A stretch of DNA of 43,988 nt. Source: Mucilaginibacter sp. UBA5151 (GTDB taxonomy: Bacteria > Bacteroidota > Bacteroidia > Sphingobacteriales > Sphingobacteriaceae). Below, one piece after another: positions 31,491 through 40,786 of this stretch. The notes under the pieces are model-generated. The model worked only from the letters and a program-made list of their open reading frames with translations, did not search any database and had not been told where the DNA came from. The stretch covers positions 1-43,988 of the forward strand of contig DHXR01000003.1 in NCBI GenBank assembly GCA_002413785.1, written 5' to 3'. The number at the start of each line of letters is the position of its first letter. Positions within the stretch are counted from its first letter, which is position 1. A program made the position numbers and the translations under genes.

Positions 31491-32933
31491 ATGAAATTTT
31501 TCCGTTTAGACTTATTGACCCTGTTAATAAGTCTTTTTATTTTGAATAGTTGTAAAAATCAGGATAAGTTTGGGTTGGGTGCAAATTCAACCGCACAAAC
31601 AGGTGCTGGCCTGGTTGATACTTCTACCGTTGTTATCAATACCGTCCCGGATGATTCCGTTGCAACCAGCGGATCACTGGCTAAAAACCCGCTGGGTTAT
31701 TTTACCGACCCGGTTTTTGGGGTCTCAGCATCGAGCATAGCTACAGATATTAATTTACCCGGAACTGCCGCCTATACGCCCCCTACCGGTACCATATCTA
31801 TCGATTCGGCGAGGCTGGTACTTCATTATGCCAACGGCTTTTACGGTGATTCAATTGCTTCGAGCTATACAGTTAATGTTTATACCCTTAACGAAAAGTA
31901 TGTTGACAATACTACCTTTTACAATACAAAAAATTGGAATGTCAACACAAACAACTTAATAGGGTCGCTAACTTTTAACGCCCGGACCCATGACTCGGTA
32001 ACTATTACCAAAATTATAGCAGGGGGGCCTGATGTCCCTGTGAAAGTGCCGCCGCAAGTAAGGATACCTATAAATAAAGATTTTATTAATGCGACACTTT
32101 TTGATGCGAGCGCTACTACACTTGGTTCAAACACCATTTTTCAGAGTACGTTAAAAGGGCTATATATAACGCTTGATCAAAATAAAACAAAAGGTGCCGG
32201 GGGAGTATTTATGATAAAACCGACGGATTCTATAGTTGTTTATTACCGGTCTGTCAGCGGAGCAACTATTGATACAGCACAGGTGGCCCTGCCAATAACG
32301 CAGATGACTGCTCAAATATCCCACACCTTCACGGCAGCAATTCAAACCGAATTGAGTAATACAACTACCGGTTCCCGGAATACGTTTTATTTACAGGGGC
32401 TTGGTGGTTTAAGGGCTAAAGTTAGCTTTCCGCATTTATTGGCCAACCTTAGGGCAAGCCTTAGAGGCCGGCCATTGAAACCGGATAGCGATATAGTAAT
32501 CGACCGCGCCGAACTGGTAGTTACACCCAGTCCCGGCACAAATACGCCATTTTGGGCGATACCTAAAATATCAATGTACCAGCTTGATATAGCCCATCAG
32601 CGGCTATCGCTTCAGGATGCCGGCGCCGATATACGTTCAGGCGGAGCAGCTGTTTTTGGCGGCTACTATGCTTTGGACCCCAATACCGGTCTTCACCAGT
32701 ATCATTTTATTATTACCGCCTATTTACAGGATCTTTTACTCGGCAGAACCGTTGATTATGGCACTTATATAGCACCTGTAGATAATGTGGCTACAAGCAG
32801 CGGAGGGGTGGATATTGCAGTTACCGCACAGGTTGCTTCCCGCACAGTTGCCGTTGGTACTGATAAAAATTCACCTTTTAGAATCCGGTTAAATATCATA
32901 TATACCAAAATTGGCAGAATTGTGACCCATTAG
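31491..32933 (+). CDS. DUF4270 lipoprotein
   Basis: The start is at the ATG at 31491 (MKFFRLDLLTLLISLFILNS), with a lipobox-like LNSC. This gives 480 residues. An upstream TTG would add four. The mature part carries DSARLVLHYANGFYGDS, VNVYTLNEKY and later DRAELVVTP, the repeated beta patterns of DUF4270, an outer-membrane lipoprotein family of Bacteroidota. Its place between the GT5-like gene and glmS is conserved in relatives and suggests a cell-envelope role. Confidence 0.88.
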   Translation: MKFFRLDLLTLLISLFILNSCKNQDKFGLGANSTAQTGAGLVDTSTVVINTVPDDSVATSGSLAKNPLGYFTDPVFGVSASSIATDINLPGTAAYTPPTGTISIDSARLVLHYANGFYGDSIASSYTVNVYTLNEKYVDNTTFYNTKNWNVNTNNLIGSLTFNARTHDSVTITKIIAGGPDVPVKVPPQVRIPINKDFINATLFDASATTLGSNTIFQSTLKGLYITLDQNKTKGAGGVFMIKPTDSIVVYYRSVSGATIDTAQVALPITQMTAQISHTFTAAIQTELSNTTTGSRNTFYLQGLGGLRAKVSFPHLLANLRASLRGRPLKPDSDIVIDRAELVVTPSPGTNTPFWAIPKISMYQLDIAHQRLSLQDAGADIRSGGAAVFGGYYALDPNTGLHQYHFIITAYLQDLLLGRTVDYGTYIAPVDNVATSSGGVDIAVTAQVASRTVAVGTDKNSPFRIRLNIIYTKIGRIVTH

Positions 32934-33172
32934 TGCCTTTTTGCAGTGTAATGAGAAAAGGATAGCATTGTATATCTGATAGAGCAGGGCCTTATTGGTT
33001 CCTGCTTTATTGTTATAATACAAACCTGAGAGGGGGGGTACAAATTTAAAATATTGGTTAGTTCAACAAAACCATATTGCTTTGGCGTTGTTTACATTCA
33101 TATTTATGATAAAAGGAGTGAATTTGTAAAAAAATACAGTTAAAAGCTCATCTCCCTTACTAATATCTTTTT

Positions 33173-33180
33173 TACTTTTG
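33173..33180 (+). promoter_or_regulatory. -7 box of glmS
   Basis: TACTTTTG fits TAnnTTTG and lies 27 bases before the glmS ATG. The preceding 32934-33170 region has a weak AGCAGG/CCTGCT hairpin near 32984-33008 that may end the DUF4270 transcript. I see no glmS ribozyme-like structure. Confidence 0.5.
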
Positions 33181-33207
33181 TTTAAATAATATTTAATAAG
33201 CTAATTT

Positions 33208-35043
33208 ATGTGCGGAATTGTTGGTTATATAGGTTATAGGGATGCCTACCCTATAATTATAAAAGGGTTGCACCGTTTGGAATATCGCGGGTACGACAGT
33301 GCGGGCGTCTCATTACTGGATAAAGAATTAAAGGTTTATAAAAAAGCAGGCAAGGTAAGTGCTCTTGAAGAATTTGTAAAGGATCTGGACACCAGTGCAA
33401 CTATGGGTATGGGTCATACCCGTTGGGCTACACATGGTGCCCCGAGCGACCGTAACTCGCATCCCCATGCTTCAGGTAACCGCAAATTAACTATTATTCA
33501 TAATGGAATAATAGAAAATTATGCTGCAATCAAAGAAACACTTATAAATAGCGGGCACGTTTTTTTAAGCGATACAGATACTGAGGTATTAATTCACCTG
33601 ATTGAAGATATACTGGACGAAAGCCCTGTAGATCTGCGGGAGGCGGTCAGGATGGCCCTGACAAAGGTGATAGGGGCTTATGCCATAGTAATAATGAGCG
33701 CCGATGAACCTGATTTGTTAATTGCCGCCAGGAAAGGCAGTCCGATGGTTATTGGTGTAGGAAAAGGCGAGTATTTTATAGCCTCGGATGCCACACCCAT
33801 TGTTGAATATACAAAAAATGTGATCTATTTGAATGATAATGAGATCGCCTACATACGCCGTGAGGACCTGCTTATCAAAAATATTGATAATACAATACAG
33901 ACACCTTACATACAGGAACTCGACCTGAAACTGGAAGCGCTGGAAAAAGGGGGCTACGACCACTTTATGCTGAAAGAGATATACGAGCAGCCACGTTCGA
34001 TACGGGATTGTATGCGCGGCCGCATTTATCCGCAGCTGGGCAAGGTGCAGTTGGGGGGTATTAAGGAATATACAGAAAAACTTAAAAATATCGACCGCAT
34101 CATCATTGTAGCCTGCGGCACATCATGGCATGCCGGTTTGGTGGGCGAATACCTGATTGAAGAGTACGCCCGTGTTCCGGTTGAGGTTGAATATGCTTCA
34201 GAATTCAGGTACCGTAATCCCATAATTACCGAAAAGGACCTGGTAATTGCCATTTCACAATCCGGCGAAACGGCAGATACCATGGCTGCAATTGAGCTTG
34301 CAAAAGAGAAGGGGGCTACAATTTTCGGCGTATGCAACGTAGTGGGAGCGTCCATCCCCCGCACCACCCATGCCGGGGTTTACACCCACGCCGGACCCGA
34401 AATTGGCGTAGCCTCAACAAAAGCGTTTACTGCCCAGGTTACAGTTTTAACTTTAATGGCATTTTATATCGCGCAACAGCGGGGGACCATTACACAAGGT
34501 AAACTGGTTGAACATTTAACCGAACTGAATTCAATCCCTGAATTGGTTGAGCGTGCCTTAAAATCAAACGAACATATAAAGGAAATTGCTGCTAAGTTTA
34601 AAGACTCGACAAATTGTTTGTTTTTAGGACGCGGCAGTTCGTTCCCTGTGGCGCTTGAAGGCGCTTTAAAGCTAAAGGAAATATCCTATATCCATGCCGA
34701 AGGTTACCCTGCCGCTGAAATGAAACATGGCCCTATTGCCCTGATTGACGATGATATGCCTGTTGTATTTATTGCTACCAAAGATTCATCGTACGAAAAG
34801 GTCATCAGCAACATACAGGAAGTAAAGGCACGGAAAGGGCACGTAATTGCTATAGTTACCGAGGGCGATACCGAAGTAAAAGGCATGGCCGATTACGTTA
34901 TAGAGATACCGCAAACCGATGAAGCGTTTGTGCCCCTGCTGGCAACTATACCATTGCAGTTACTGGCATACCATATAGCGGTTATGCGTGGTTGCAACGT
35001 TGACCAGCCGCGTAACCTGGCCAAATCGGTGACAGTGGAGTAG
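33208..35043 (+). CDS. glmS: Glutamine-fructose-6-phosphate aminotransferase
   Basis: A 611-residue enzyme making glucosamine-6-phosphate for peptidoglycan and lipopolysaccharide. The N-terminal glutaminase domain starts MCGIVGYIG with Cys2 as nucleophile and contains GHTRWATHGAPSDRNSHPH. Two SIS domains follow, with ACGTSWHAGL and SQSGETADT in the first and FLGRGSSFPVALEGALKLKE in the second. The end DQPRNLAKSVTVE is the conserved C-terminal tail. All key motifs are intact. Confidence 0.98.
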   Translation: MCGIVGYIGYRDAYPIIIKGLHRLEYRGYDSAGVSLLDKELKVYKKAGKVSALEEFVKDLDTSATMGMGHTRWATHGAPSDRNSHPHASGNRKLTIIHNGIIENYAAIKETLINSGHVFLSDTDTEVLIHLIEDILDESPVDLREAVRMALTKVIGAYAIVIMSADEPDLLIAARKGSPMVIGVGKGEYFIASDATPIVEYTKNVIYLNDNEIAYIRREDLLIKNIDNTIQTPYIQELDLKLEALEKGGYDHFMLKEIYEQPRSIRDCMRGRIYPQLGKVQLGGIKEYTEKLKNIDRIIIVACGTSWHAGLVGEYLIEEYARVPVEVEYASEFRYRNPIITEKDLVIAISQSGETADTMAAIELAKEKGATIFGVCNVVGASIPRTTHAGVYTHAGPEIGVASTKAFTAQVTVLTLMAFYIAQQRGTITQGKLVEHLTELNSIPELVERALKSNEHIKEIAAKFKDSTNCLFLGRGSSFPVALEGALKLKEISYIHAEGYPAAEMKHGPIALIDDDMPVVFIATKDSSYEKVISNIQEVKARKGHVIAIVTEGDTEVKGMADYVIEIPQTDEAFVPLLATIPLQLLAYHIAVMRGCNVDQPRNLAKSVTVE

Positions 35044-35087
35044 GTCGCAGTTTGCAGTGTGCGGTTTGCAGTTAAAAGAACAATATA

Positions 35088-35129
35088 TTAGTTAGCAGTT
35101 TGCATTTATTCATGCAAACTGCCAACTAA
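35088..35129. repeat. Strong hairpin between convergent glmS and catalase genes
   Basis: TTAGTTAGCAGTTTGCAT pairs with ATGCAAACTGCCAACTAA over 18 positions with one mismatch. Further copies of GCAGTTTGCAG/GGTTTGCAGTT lie at 35046-35072. It may be a bidirectional terminator, although T runs are weak on both sides. Confidence 0.65.
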
Positions 35130-35143
35130 TAACTGCCAACTGT

Positions 35144-36643
35144 TTATGCGAGCGCCGGCATCGATTTCATAGCCTCGTCGGTATCCACCTGCAGGCCTTT
35201 GGCAACCGCCATTCCAAGGCCAATATCGGCCCTGAACCAGTGGCAAAGCTGCCTGTTGATAATCAGTTCGCGCTTTGATCCGTCAATACCGCTCATCGCG
35301 TTGGTAATATTGGTAATCAGCGCGTGTTTTTCATCCTCACTCATTAAGCGGTACAAATCACCAGGCTGTGTATAATGATCGTTTTCGCCGTCGGCATTGC
35401 GGTCGTACCAGTCAGCCAAACTATTACCCAGGTCCCATGACTGGTTTTTGTAGTGCTGATCGGCTTCTATCTCATCAAAACTGTTAGGAAAATAATTGGG
35501 GGCCGATCCGCCATTGCCGTCAACGCGCATCTGGCCATCGCGTTCGTGGTTGTTTACGGCAAAAGGACAGCGGTTAACGGGTATCTGCTCGTAATTACCC
35601 CCGAGGCGGTAGCGGTGCGCATCGGGATAAGAAAGCAAACGTCCCTGTAACATCTTATCGGGCGAGTAGCTTATACCATCCACCACATGCGCGGGTGTAA
35701 AGGCAGCCTGCTCAACATGTGCGAAATAATTATCCGGGTTTTGGTTCAATTCCACAACGCCAACATCTATCAGCGGGAAATCACCGTGCGGCCAAACTTT
35801 GGTAAGGTCAAAAGGGTTCCATCTATAGGTTTTGGCTTCTTCTTCTGTCATTACCTGTATTTTTAAATCCCATTTCGGAAAATCGCCTTTGTCAATGGCG
35901 GTCAGCAGGTCATGCTGCGAAAAATCAGGGTTTATGCCGCGCATGGCATTTGCCTCGTCGGCAGTAAAGTTTTTTATCCCCTGTTTATTTTTAAAATGGA
36001 ACTTTACCCAATTACGTTCGTTTTTTGCATTGATCATTGAGAAAGTATGGCTCCCAAAACCATCCATGTGCCTGTAACCATAAGGTGTTCCCCTGCTTGA
36101 CATCAGGATAGTTACCTGGTGCAGGCTTTCGGGGTTTAACGACCAGAAATCCCACATCATGGTGGCGCTTTTGCAATTGGTATAAGGGTCGCGTTTTTGG
36201 GTATGGATAAAGTCGCTGAATTTTTTAGGGTCTTTTATAAAAAACACAGGGGTATTGTTACCCACCAGGTCCCAGTTCCCGTCTTCAGTGTAAAATTTCA
36301 TGGCAAAACCCCTTGGGTCGCGTTCAGTATCAGCCGAGCCTTTTTCGCCGCCTACGGTTGAAACGCGCATGAACATTTTTGTTTGCTTGCCAATCTGGTT
36401 AAAAAGTTTGGCCCGCGTATATTTCGAAATATCATGGGTAACCGTAAAAGTGCCGTAAGCGCCCGATCCTTTGGCATGAACCACCCTTTCGGGGATGCGC
36501 TCACGGTTAAAATGAGCCATTTTTTCGTGCAGGATGAAATCCTGCAGCAGGATAGGGCCGCGCGGCCCAACGGTCATTGAGTTCTCATTTTCTGTGTACG
36601 GTATGCCGGATGCCGTAGTCAGCTTTTTTTTATTTGTTTCCAT
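35144..36643 (-). CDS. katA: Monofunctional haem catalase
   Basis: A 499-residue clade-3-like catalase that breaks down hydrogen peroxide. The catalytic His lies in ERVVHAKGSGAYGTF near residue 57, the conserved Asn in LVGNNTPVFFIKD, and the proximal haem Tyr in GRLLSYPDAHRYRLG. NRCPFAVNNHERDGQM follows as in small-subunit catalases. Length is typical. It is divergent from the oxyR-like gene, which probably controls it. Confidence 0.95.
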   Translation of the reverse strand: METNKKKLTTASGIPYTENENSMTVGPRGPILLQDFILHEKMAHFNRERIPERVVHAKGSGAYGTFTVTHDISKYTRAKLFNQIGKQTKMFMRVSTVGGEKGSADTERDPRGFAMKFYTEDGNWDLVGNNTPVFFIKDPKKFSDFIHTQKRDPYTNCKSATMMWDFWSLNPESLHQVTILMSSRGTPYGYRHMDGFGSHTFSMINAKNERNWVKFHFKNKQGIKNFTADEANAMRGINPDFSQHDLLTAIDKGDFPKWDLKIQVMTEEEAKTYRWNPFDLTKVWPHGDFPLIDVGVVELNQNPDNYFAHVEQAAFTPAHVVDGISYSPDKMLQGRLLSYPDAHRYRLGGNYEQIPVNRCPFAVNNHERDGQMRVDGNGGSAPNYFPNSFDEIEADQHYKNQSWDLGNSLADWYDRNADGENDHYTQPGDLYRLMSEDEKHALITNITNAMSGIDGSKRELIINRQLCHWFRADIGLGMAVAKGLQVDTDEAMKSMPALA

Positions 36644-36702
36644 ATAGATTTGATGTAAATTCGGTATAATCTTTATTGTGGTTTATAGTACATTTTGTAA
36701 TA

Positions 36703-36834
36703 GCCTCACCTAAACGGCTAAGCCTTCATTAACACCTTTAAAAAACAAACAACATGTTAATAATCCTCTCCAAAGGAGAGGACTTGAACTTCGCTTTTTT
36801 TTAGCCCTCTCCTTTGGAGAGGGTTGGGTGAGGC
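36703..36834. repeat. MITE-like nested palindrome in the catalase-oxyR interval
   Basis: Outer arms GCCTCACC (36703-36710) and GGTGAGGC (36827-36834) enclose the inner palindromes CCTCTCCAAAGGAGAGG (36765-36781) and CCCTCTCCTTTGGAGAGGG (36805-36823). The style resembles the 9.4-10.3 kb repeat units but with a different sequence. It lies between the catalase start and the oxyR promoter. Confidence 0.75.
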
Positions 36835-36889
36835 GATAATAACAACAAACTTCGATATAAAAAGTTTAATAGAAAAAATCAATAATTAC

Positions 36890-36897
36890 TATATTTG
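36890..36897 (+). promoter_or_regulatory. -7 box of the oxyR-like gene
   Basis: TATATTTG fits TAnnTTTG and lies 16 bases before the ATG at 36914. Confidence 0.55.
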
Positions 36898-36913
36898 AAT
36901 AGAAGAAAACTAT

Positions 36914-37849
36914 ATGACCATTACCCAGCTTGAATACATTGTTGCTGTTGATACCTACCGCAGTTTTGTAGCGGCAGCCGAAAAGTGTTTTGTTACCCAG
37001 CCAACTTTAAGTATGCAGGTGCAAAAACTGGAGGATACCCTCGGCGTTAAACTGTTCGACCGCAGTAAACAGCCGGTAACCCCTACTGAAATAGGTATTG
37101 AGATCATTACACAGGCCAGGATATTATTAGGGGAGAGCGAAAAAATTAAAGAGATCATCACCGACAGGCAGAAAGAATTATCCGGCGAGTTAAAAGTGGG
37201 TATAATCCCAACCGTGGCGCCCTATATTTTACCGAAGATATTACATGGCTTTATTGAAAAATATCCCCAGGTAAAACTTATCGTATCAGAGCAAACAACC
37301 GAGACGATTATCCAGCAGCTGAAGTTGGGGATGATAGATTGCGGCATATTATCAACCCCGCTGAATGAAAGCAGCTTAACCGAATTGCCGGTTTTTTATG
37401 AAAACTTTGTGGCTTATGTATCAAAAAACAGCAAACTATCCAAAAAGAAAACCATCACTCCCGAAGATATTGATATGGAAGAGATATGGATACTGAACGA
37501 GGGCCATTGCATGCGCGAGCAGGTTTTAAATATTTGTCAGCGCCGTAAATCAACCCAGGGATTTAAACATTTTGAATATAATACCGGCAGTGTTGAAACA
37601 TTAAAGCGCATGGTTGACCAGAACAACGGCGCCACTATTTTGCCGGAGCTTGCATTGGCCGGCCTTAACGATAAGCAATTGGATAAAGTGCGGTATTTTA
37701 AGTCGCCGGAGCCTGCACGCGAGGTAAGCATCGTAATACAGCGGAACTTTTTAAAGCGCAGGATGATAGAAGCGCTGAAAAATGAGATGCTGGAGTTTTT
37801 ACCCAAACGGATGAAGAGTAAAAAGAAAAGGGAAGTGATGGATATTTAG
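36914..37849 (+). CDS. oxyR: OxyR-like LysR-family peroxide sensor
   Basis: A 311-residue LysR regulator. The N-terminal winged helix contains FVAAAEKCFVTQPTLSMQVQ and LEDTLGVKLFDRSKQPV. The sensor domain has LNEGHCMREQVLNICQRR, where the two cysteines have the spacing of the OxyR disulfide switch (GHC then C nine residues later). With a divergent catalase gene, control of peroxide detoxification is very likely. The lysine-rich C-terminus (KRMKSKKKREV) is slightly extended. Confidence 0.93.
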   Translation: MTITQLEYIVAVDTYRSFVAAAEKCFVTQPTLSMQVQKLEDTLGVKLFDRSKQPVTPTEIGIEIITQARILLGESEKIKEIITDRQKELSGELKVGIIPTVAPYILPKILHGFIEKYPQVKLIVSEQTTETIIQQLKLGMIDCGILSTPLNESSLTELPVFYENFVAYVSKNSKLSKKKTITPEDIDMEEIWILNEGHCMREQVLNICQRRKSTQGFKHFEYNTGSVETLKRMVDQNNGATILPELALAGLNDKQLDKVRYFKSPEPAREVSIVIQRNFLKRRMIEALKNEMLEFLPKRMKSKKKREVMDI

Positions 37850-37948
37850 GGGAGGCCGGAAGAAAAAGGGTGCATCCGTATTTCTTTAATAACTAAGTCC
37901 GCAATCGGGCATACGAATTCCGAAATTAAAAAACCGTATTTTTACCTC

Positions 37949-38587
37949 ATGGCTAACATCCAATCTTTTACAAACAACCCTTACCAGGAAAATACCTATA
38001 TTTTATATGATGAAAGCGGAGAATGCGCGATCATCGACCCCGGCATGGATACGGCTGCCGAACAAAATGTAGTGGTAAATTTCATAAAGGAACATAATTT
38101 AAAACCTGTTTTGCTGCTCAATACCCACTGCCATATCGACCATGTGCTGGGCAATAAGTTTATTTTTGATCAGTTTGGTTTAAAACCAAAATTCAACAAA
38201 GGCGAATTGCAACTTTTGGAGGCGGTTGCGGCTTATGCACCTTCCATGGGAATCCGCTATGAGGTATCGCCGTTGCCGGATGAATATTTACCCGAAACGG
38301 GTACCGTTAAATTTGGCAATACCGAACTCATGCTGATCTTTGCGCCCGGCCATTCACCCGCGCATTTATGTTTTTACGATAAAAAAGCAAATCTGCTGGT
38401 CGCCGGCGATGTATTGTTCCGCAACAGTATTGGCCGCACCGACCTGCCCGGCGGCAGTTTTACCCAACTGATGGATAATATTGAACAAAAACTGTTTAAA
38501 TTGCCCGATGATTGTACCGTATATCCGGGTCATGGCCCCGAAACCACAATCGGTTTTGAAAAACAAACCAACCCCTTTTTAACTTAA
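37949..38587 (+). CDS. Metallo-beta-lactamase-fold hydrolase (glyoxalase II-like)
   Basis: A 212-residue protein with the zinc motif NTHCHIDHVLGNKF (HxHxDH), then APGHSPAHLCFY, GDVLFRNSIGRTDLPGG and PGHGPETTIGFEK, which supply the remaining metal ligands. It resembles the short hydroxyacylglutathione hydrolase-like group. These may act on thioesters such as those of bacillithiol or other small thiols, but the substrate is not set by the sequence. It ends about 48 bases before the permease gene. Confidence 0.92.
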   Translation: MANIQSFTNNPYQENTYILYDESGECAIIDPGMDTAAEQNVVVNFIKEHNLKPVLLLNTHCHIDHVLGNKFIFDQFGLKPKFNKGELQLLEAVAAYAPSMGIRYEVSPLPDEYLPETGTVKFGNTELMLIFAPGHSPAHLCFYDKKANLLVAGDVLFRNSIGRTDLPGGSFTQLMDNIEQKLFKLPDDCTVYPGHGPETTIGFEKQTNPFLT

Positions 38588-38602
38588 CATAACAAACAGC
38601 AA

Positions 38603-38635
38603 CTAATCTCTAACCTCTGATCTCCAATCACTAAC
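38603..38635 (+). repeat. Short word repeat upstream of the LolC/E-like gene
   Basis: CTAATCTCTAACCTCTGATC followed by TCCAATCACTAAC. It is a sister of 21828-21856 and of the inverse copy at 40248-40274. Confidence 0.65.
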
Positions 38636-39862
38636 TTGAACACCTCCGTTTACATAGCCAAAAGGTATTTGTTTTCCCGAAAGAAGATGCATGCCATCAA
38701 TATCATCTCGGGCATATCCATGCTGGGGGTTTTAATTGGCAGTGCGGCATTAGTTATCATTTTGTCGGTATTTAATGGTTTTGAGGTAACCATCCTTTCG
38801 CTATACAGTAATTTTACGCCCGAGATAAAAATCGAGCCCCGCTTAGGTAAAACTTTCGATCTGAATACGGCTTATTTTAATACCCTTCATCATGACCCCC
38901 GCGTGTTTTCCTATACGGAGGTTTTGCAGGAAAAAGTATTAATTAAATACAATGATAAGCCGTTCATCGGCTCCATAAAGGGGGTAACCAGGGAATTCCT
39001 GGCGAACCGGCAGTTAGACAGCATTATCCAGGCAGGCAAGTTTACGTTAAAAGCAGGCGGTCAGAATTTTGCTGTTATCGGTTCAGCTGTTCAAAATAGC
39101 CTCGGAATTAATGTACACGACCAATTTAACGCCTTGGATATATATGCCCCAAACAGAACAGGCGGAAATGGTTCGGCCCCTCTGGATGAATTTACTGTCC
39201 GAAGCATCCTGCCATCCGGGGTATTCGCGGTAGGACAGGATTTTGATGATATTATAGTCACTCCCATTGAATTTGCCCGCGACCTGCTCAATCAGCCTCA
39301 AAAGGTATCTTCATTAGAGATTAACTACAAAAGCGGCACAGACCTGGAAGCTGTGCAGTCTGCCATTATGGATAAAATTGGCAATAAGTTTACCGTGAAA
39401 AACCGCAAGGAACAAAATACCGAACTTTATAAAACATTAAACTACGAACGGTGGTTTATATTTATGATATTGACTTTTGTGTTAATAATTGCTATATTTA
39501 ATATTATTGGCTCGTTAACAATGCTGGTAATTGACAAACGGAAAGATATTGCTATTTTAACAAGTCTGGGTGCTGATAAAAAATTGATACAGGGCATATT
39601 CTTTTTTGAAGGCATGATGATATCAATTATCGGATGCATAACAGGCATAGTTTTGGGACTGATATTTTGTATATTGCAGCAACGCTTCGGTCTGGTGAAA
39701 ATGGGATCGAAAATGTCGGTGCTTGATGCTTATCCCGTTTCGCTTCGGGCAAGTGATTTTACTTTGGTGTTTTTAACGGTTACAATCATTGCTGTAATTG
39801 CATCGGGCATTAGCTCAAGGTTAAGCATAAAAGGTTTAAATGATATTAAACAGGACCTATAG
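38636..39862 (+). CDS. LolC/LolE-type ABC transporter permease
   Basis: A 408-residue permease starting with TTG (LNTSVYIAKRYLFSRKKMHA). TM1 lies near residues 22-46 (IISGISMLGVLIGSAALVIIL). A large periplasmic domain follows, then three C-terminal membrane segments from about 272 (FIFMILTFVLIIAIFNIIGS). The FtsX core with DKRKDIAILTSLGADKKLIQ is the cytoplasmic coupling loop. It probably moves lipoproteins from the inner membrane. The partner ATPase LolD is not in the window. A lipoprotein gene follows directly. Confidence 0.88.
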   Translation: MNTSVYIAKRYLFSRKKMHAINIISGISMLGVLIGSAALVIILSVFNGFEVTILSLYSNFTPEIKIEPRLGKTFDLNTAYFNTLHHDPRVFSYTEVLQEKVLIKYNDKPFIGSIKGVTREFLANRQLDSIIQAGKFTLKAGGQNFAVIGSAVQNSLGINVHDQFNALDIYAPNRTGGNGSAPLDEFTVRSILPSGVFAVGQDFDDIIVTPIEFARDLLNQPQKVSSLEINYKSGTDLEAVQSAIMDKIGNKFTVKNRKEQNTELYKTLNYERWFIFMILTFVLIIAIFNIIGSLTMLVIDKRKDIAILTSLGADKKLIQGIFFFEGMMISIIGCITGIVLGLIFCILQQRFGLVKMGSKMSVLDAYPVSLRASDFTLVFLTVTIIAVIASGISSRLSIKGLNDIKQDL

Positions 39863-39871
39863 TTTTGATAA

Positions 39872-40240
39872 ATGCGGCTGAAACAGTTCAAATATTTAAT
39901 GTTACCGGTGGTTATCTGGATGTGCTCATGCCATAGCAATCCGGGAAAATCAACGCAGTACGTTGTATTTAAAGGTGTGTACAGTTTTGGGCCCGAGGTA
40001 AAATCATTTAAAGATTGCGACAACGGGCAGGAATTTTGGGTTACCGATGAATCTGAGCAACTGGAACTAAAATATACGCAACTTAAATTCGAAAAACCCT
40101 ACGAACCGGTATATGTGGAAGTGGAAGGAGTAAAGGTACGTTCAGGCAAAGATGGCTTAGGCTCGGATTATGACAGTACGCTGGTGGTAAAAAAATTAAT
40201 AAAGATCACTAAGGAAATACCGCAGGAAGGGTGTAATTAA
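39872..40240 (+). CDS. Small NlpE-like lipoprotein
   Basis: A 122-residue protein. MRLKQFKYLMLPVVIWMCSC gives a signal peptide with a plausible lipobox Cys near residue 18 or 20. The mature part, with EFWVTDESEQLELKYTQLK and PVYVEVEGVKVRSGKDGLG, resembles the C-terminal domain of NlpE-type envelope stress lipoproteins. It starts 9 bases after the permease gene and is likely co-transcribed. The role is inferred only from similarity. Confidence 0.7.
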   Translation: MRLKQFKYLMLPVVIWMCSCHSNPGKSTQYVVFKGVYSFGPEVKSFKDCDNGQEFWVTDESEQLELKYTQLKFEKPYEPVYVEVEGVKVRSGKDGLGSDYDSTLVVKKLIKITKEIPQEGCN

Positions 40241-40247
40241 TGAATGT

Positions 40248-40274
40248 GATTAGAGGTTAGAGATAAGAGATTAG
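40248..40274 (-). repeat. Short word repeat, inverse copy
   Basis: The plus strand reads GATTAGAGGTTAGAGATAAG then AGATTAG, the reverse complement of the 21828-21856 element. Confidence 0.65.
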
Positions 40275-40385
40275 TATTGGAGCTAAATGGTTAATAAAAA
40301 AAGAATTTAAAAGTAATTTGCTGAAAGATGTGCAAACTATTAGCTTTAGGCTTTTAGCTTCATACCTTTAAGCTAAAATAAGATC

Positions 40386-40757
40386 ATGGAATCAAAACGT
40401 CAGCAAAAATTTGCAGGAGTAATACAAGAGGACCTTGCCGCTATATTTCAGCGCGAGGGTATAAACTATTTACCCAATACGCTTATCACCATTACCAAAG
40501 TTAGGGTAACCCCCGACCTGGCGATAGCAAGGGTGTTCTTAAGCTTTTTTAATAATACCAACTCCCAATTAGCCCTGCAAACCATAAAATTGCATGCGAA
40601 TGAAATACGGTACAAACTGGGTGCGCGGATAAAGGACCAGGTAAGGGTTATCCCGCAGCTTGAATTTTTTGTGGACGATACCAGCGATTATGTAGAACGC
40701 ATGGATAAAATTTTCGACAAAATAAGCAAAGAAGACCGGCAGCCGGAGGCGGAGTAG
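40386..40757 (+). CDS. rbfA: Ribosome-binding factor A
   Basis: A 123-residue 30S maturation factor. MESKRQQKFAGVIQEDLAAI, then TITKVRVTPDLAIARVFLSF and a KH-type fold ending near IPQLEFFVDDTSDYVERMDK, are diagnostic. RbfA binds the 5' domain helix of 16S rRNA during cold-sensitive assembly. The short acidic tail is normal for Bacteroidota. Confidence 0.94.
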   Translation: MESKRQQKFAGVIQEDLAAIFQREGINYLPNTLITITKVRVTPDLAIARVFLSFFNNTNSQLALQTIKLHANEIRYKLGARIKDQVRVIPQLEFFVDDTSDYVERMDKIFDKISKEDRQPEAE

Positions 40758-40786
40758 GTAGTCATTGGGTCATTGGGTCATTTTTT

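Noticed and set aside
32934..33207. glmS ribozyme upstream of glmS
   Set aside because: No matching core is seen, and a normal Bacteroidota promoter box lies 27 bases before the start.
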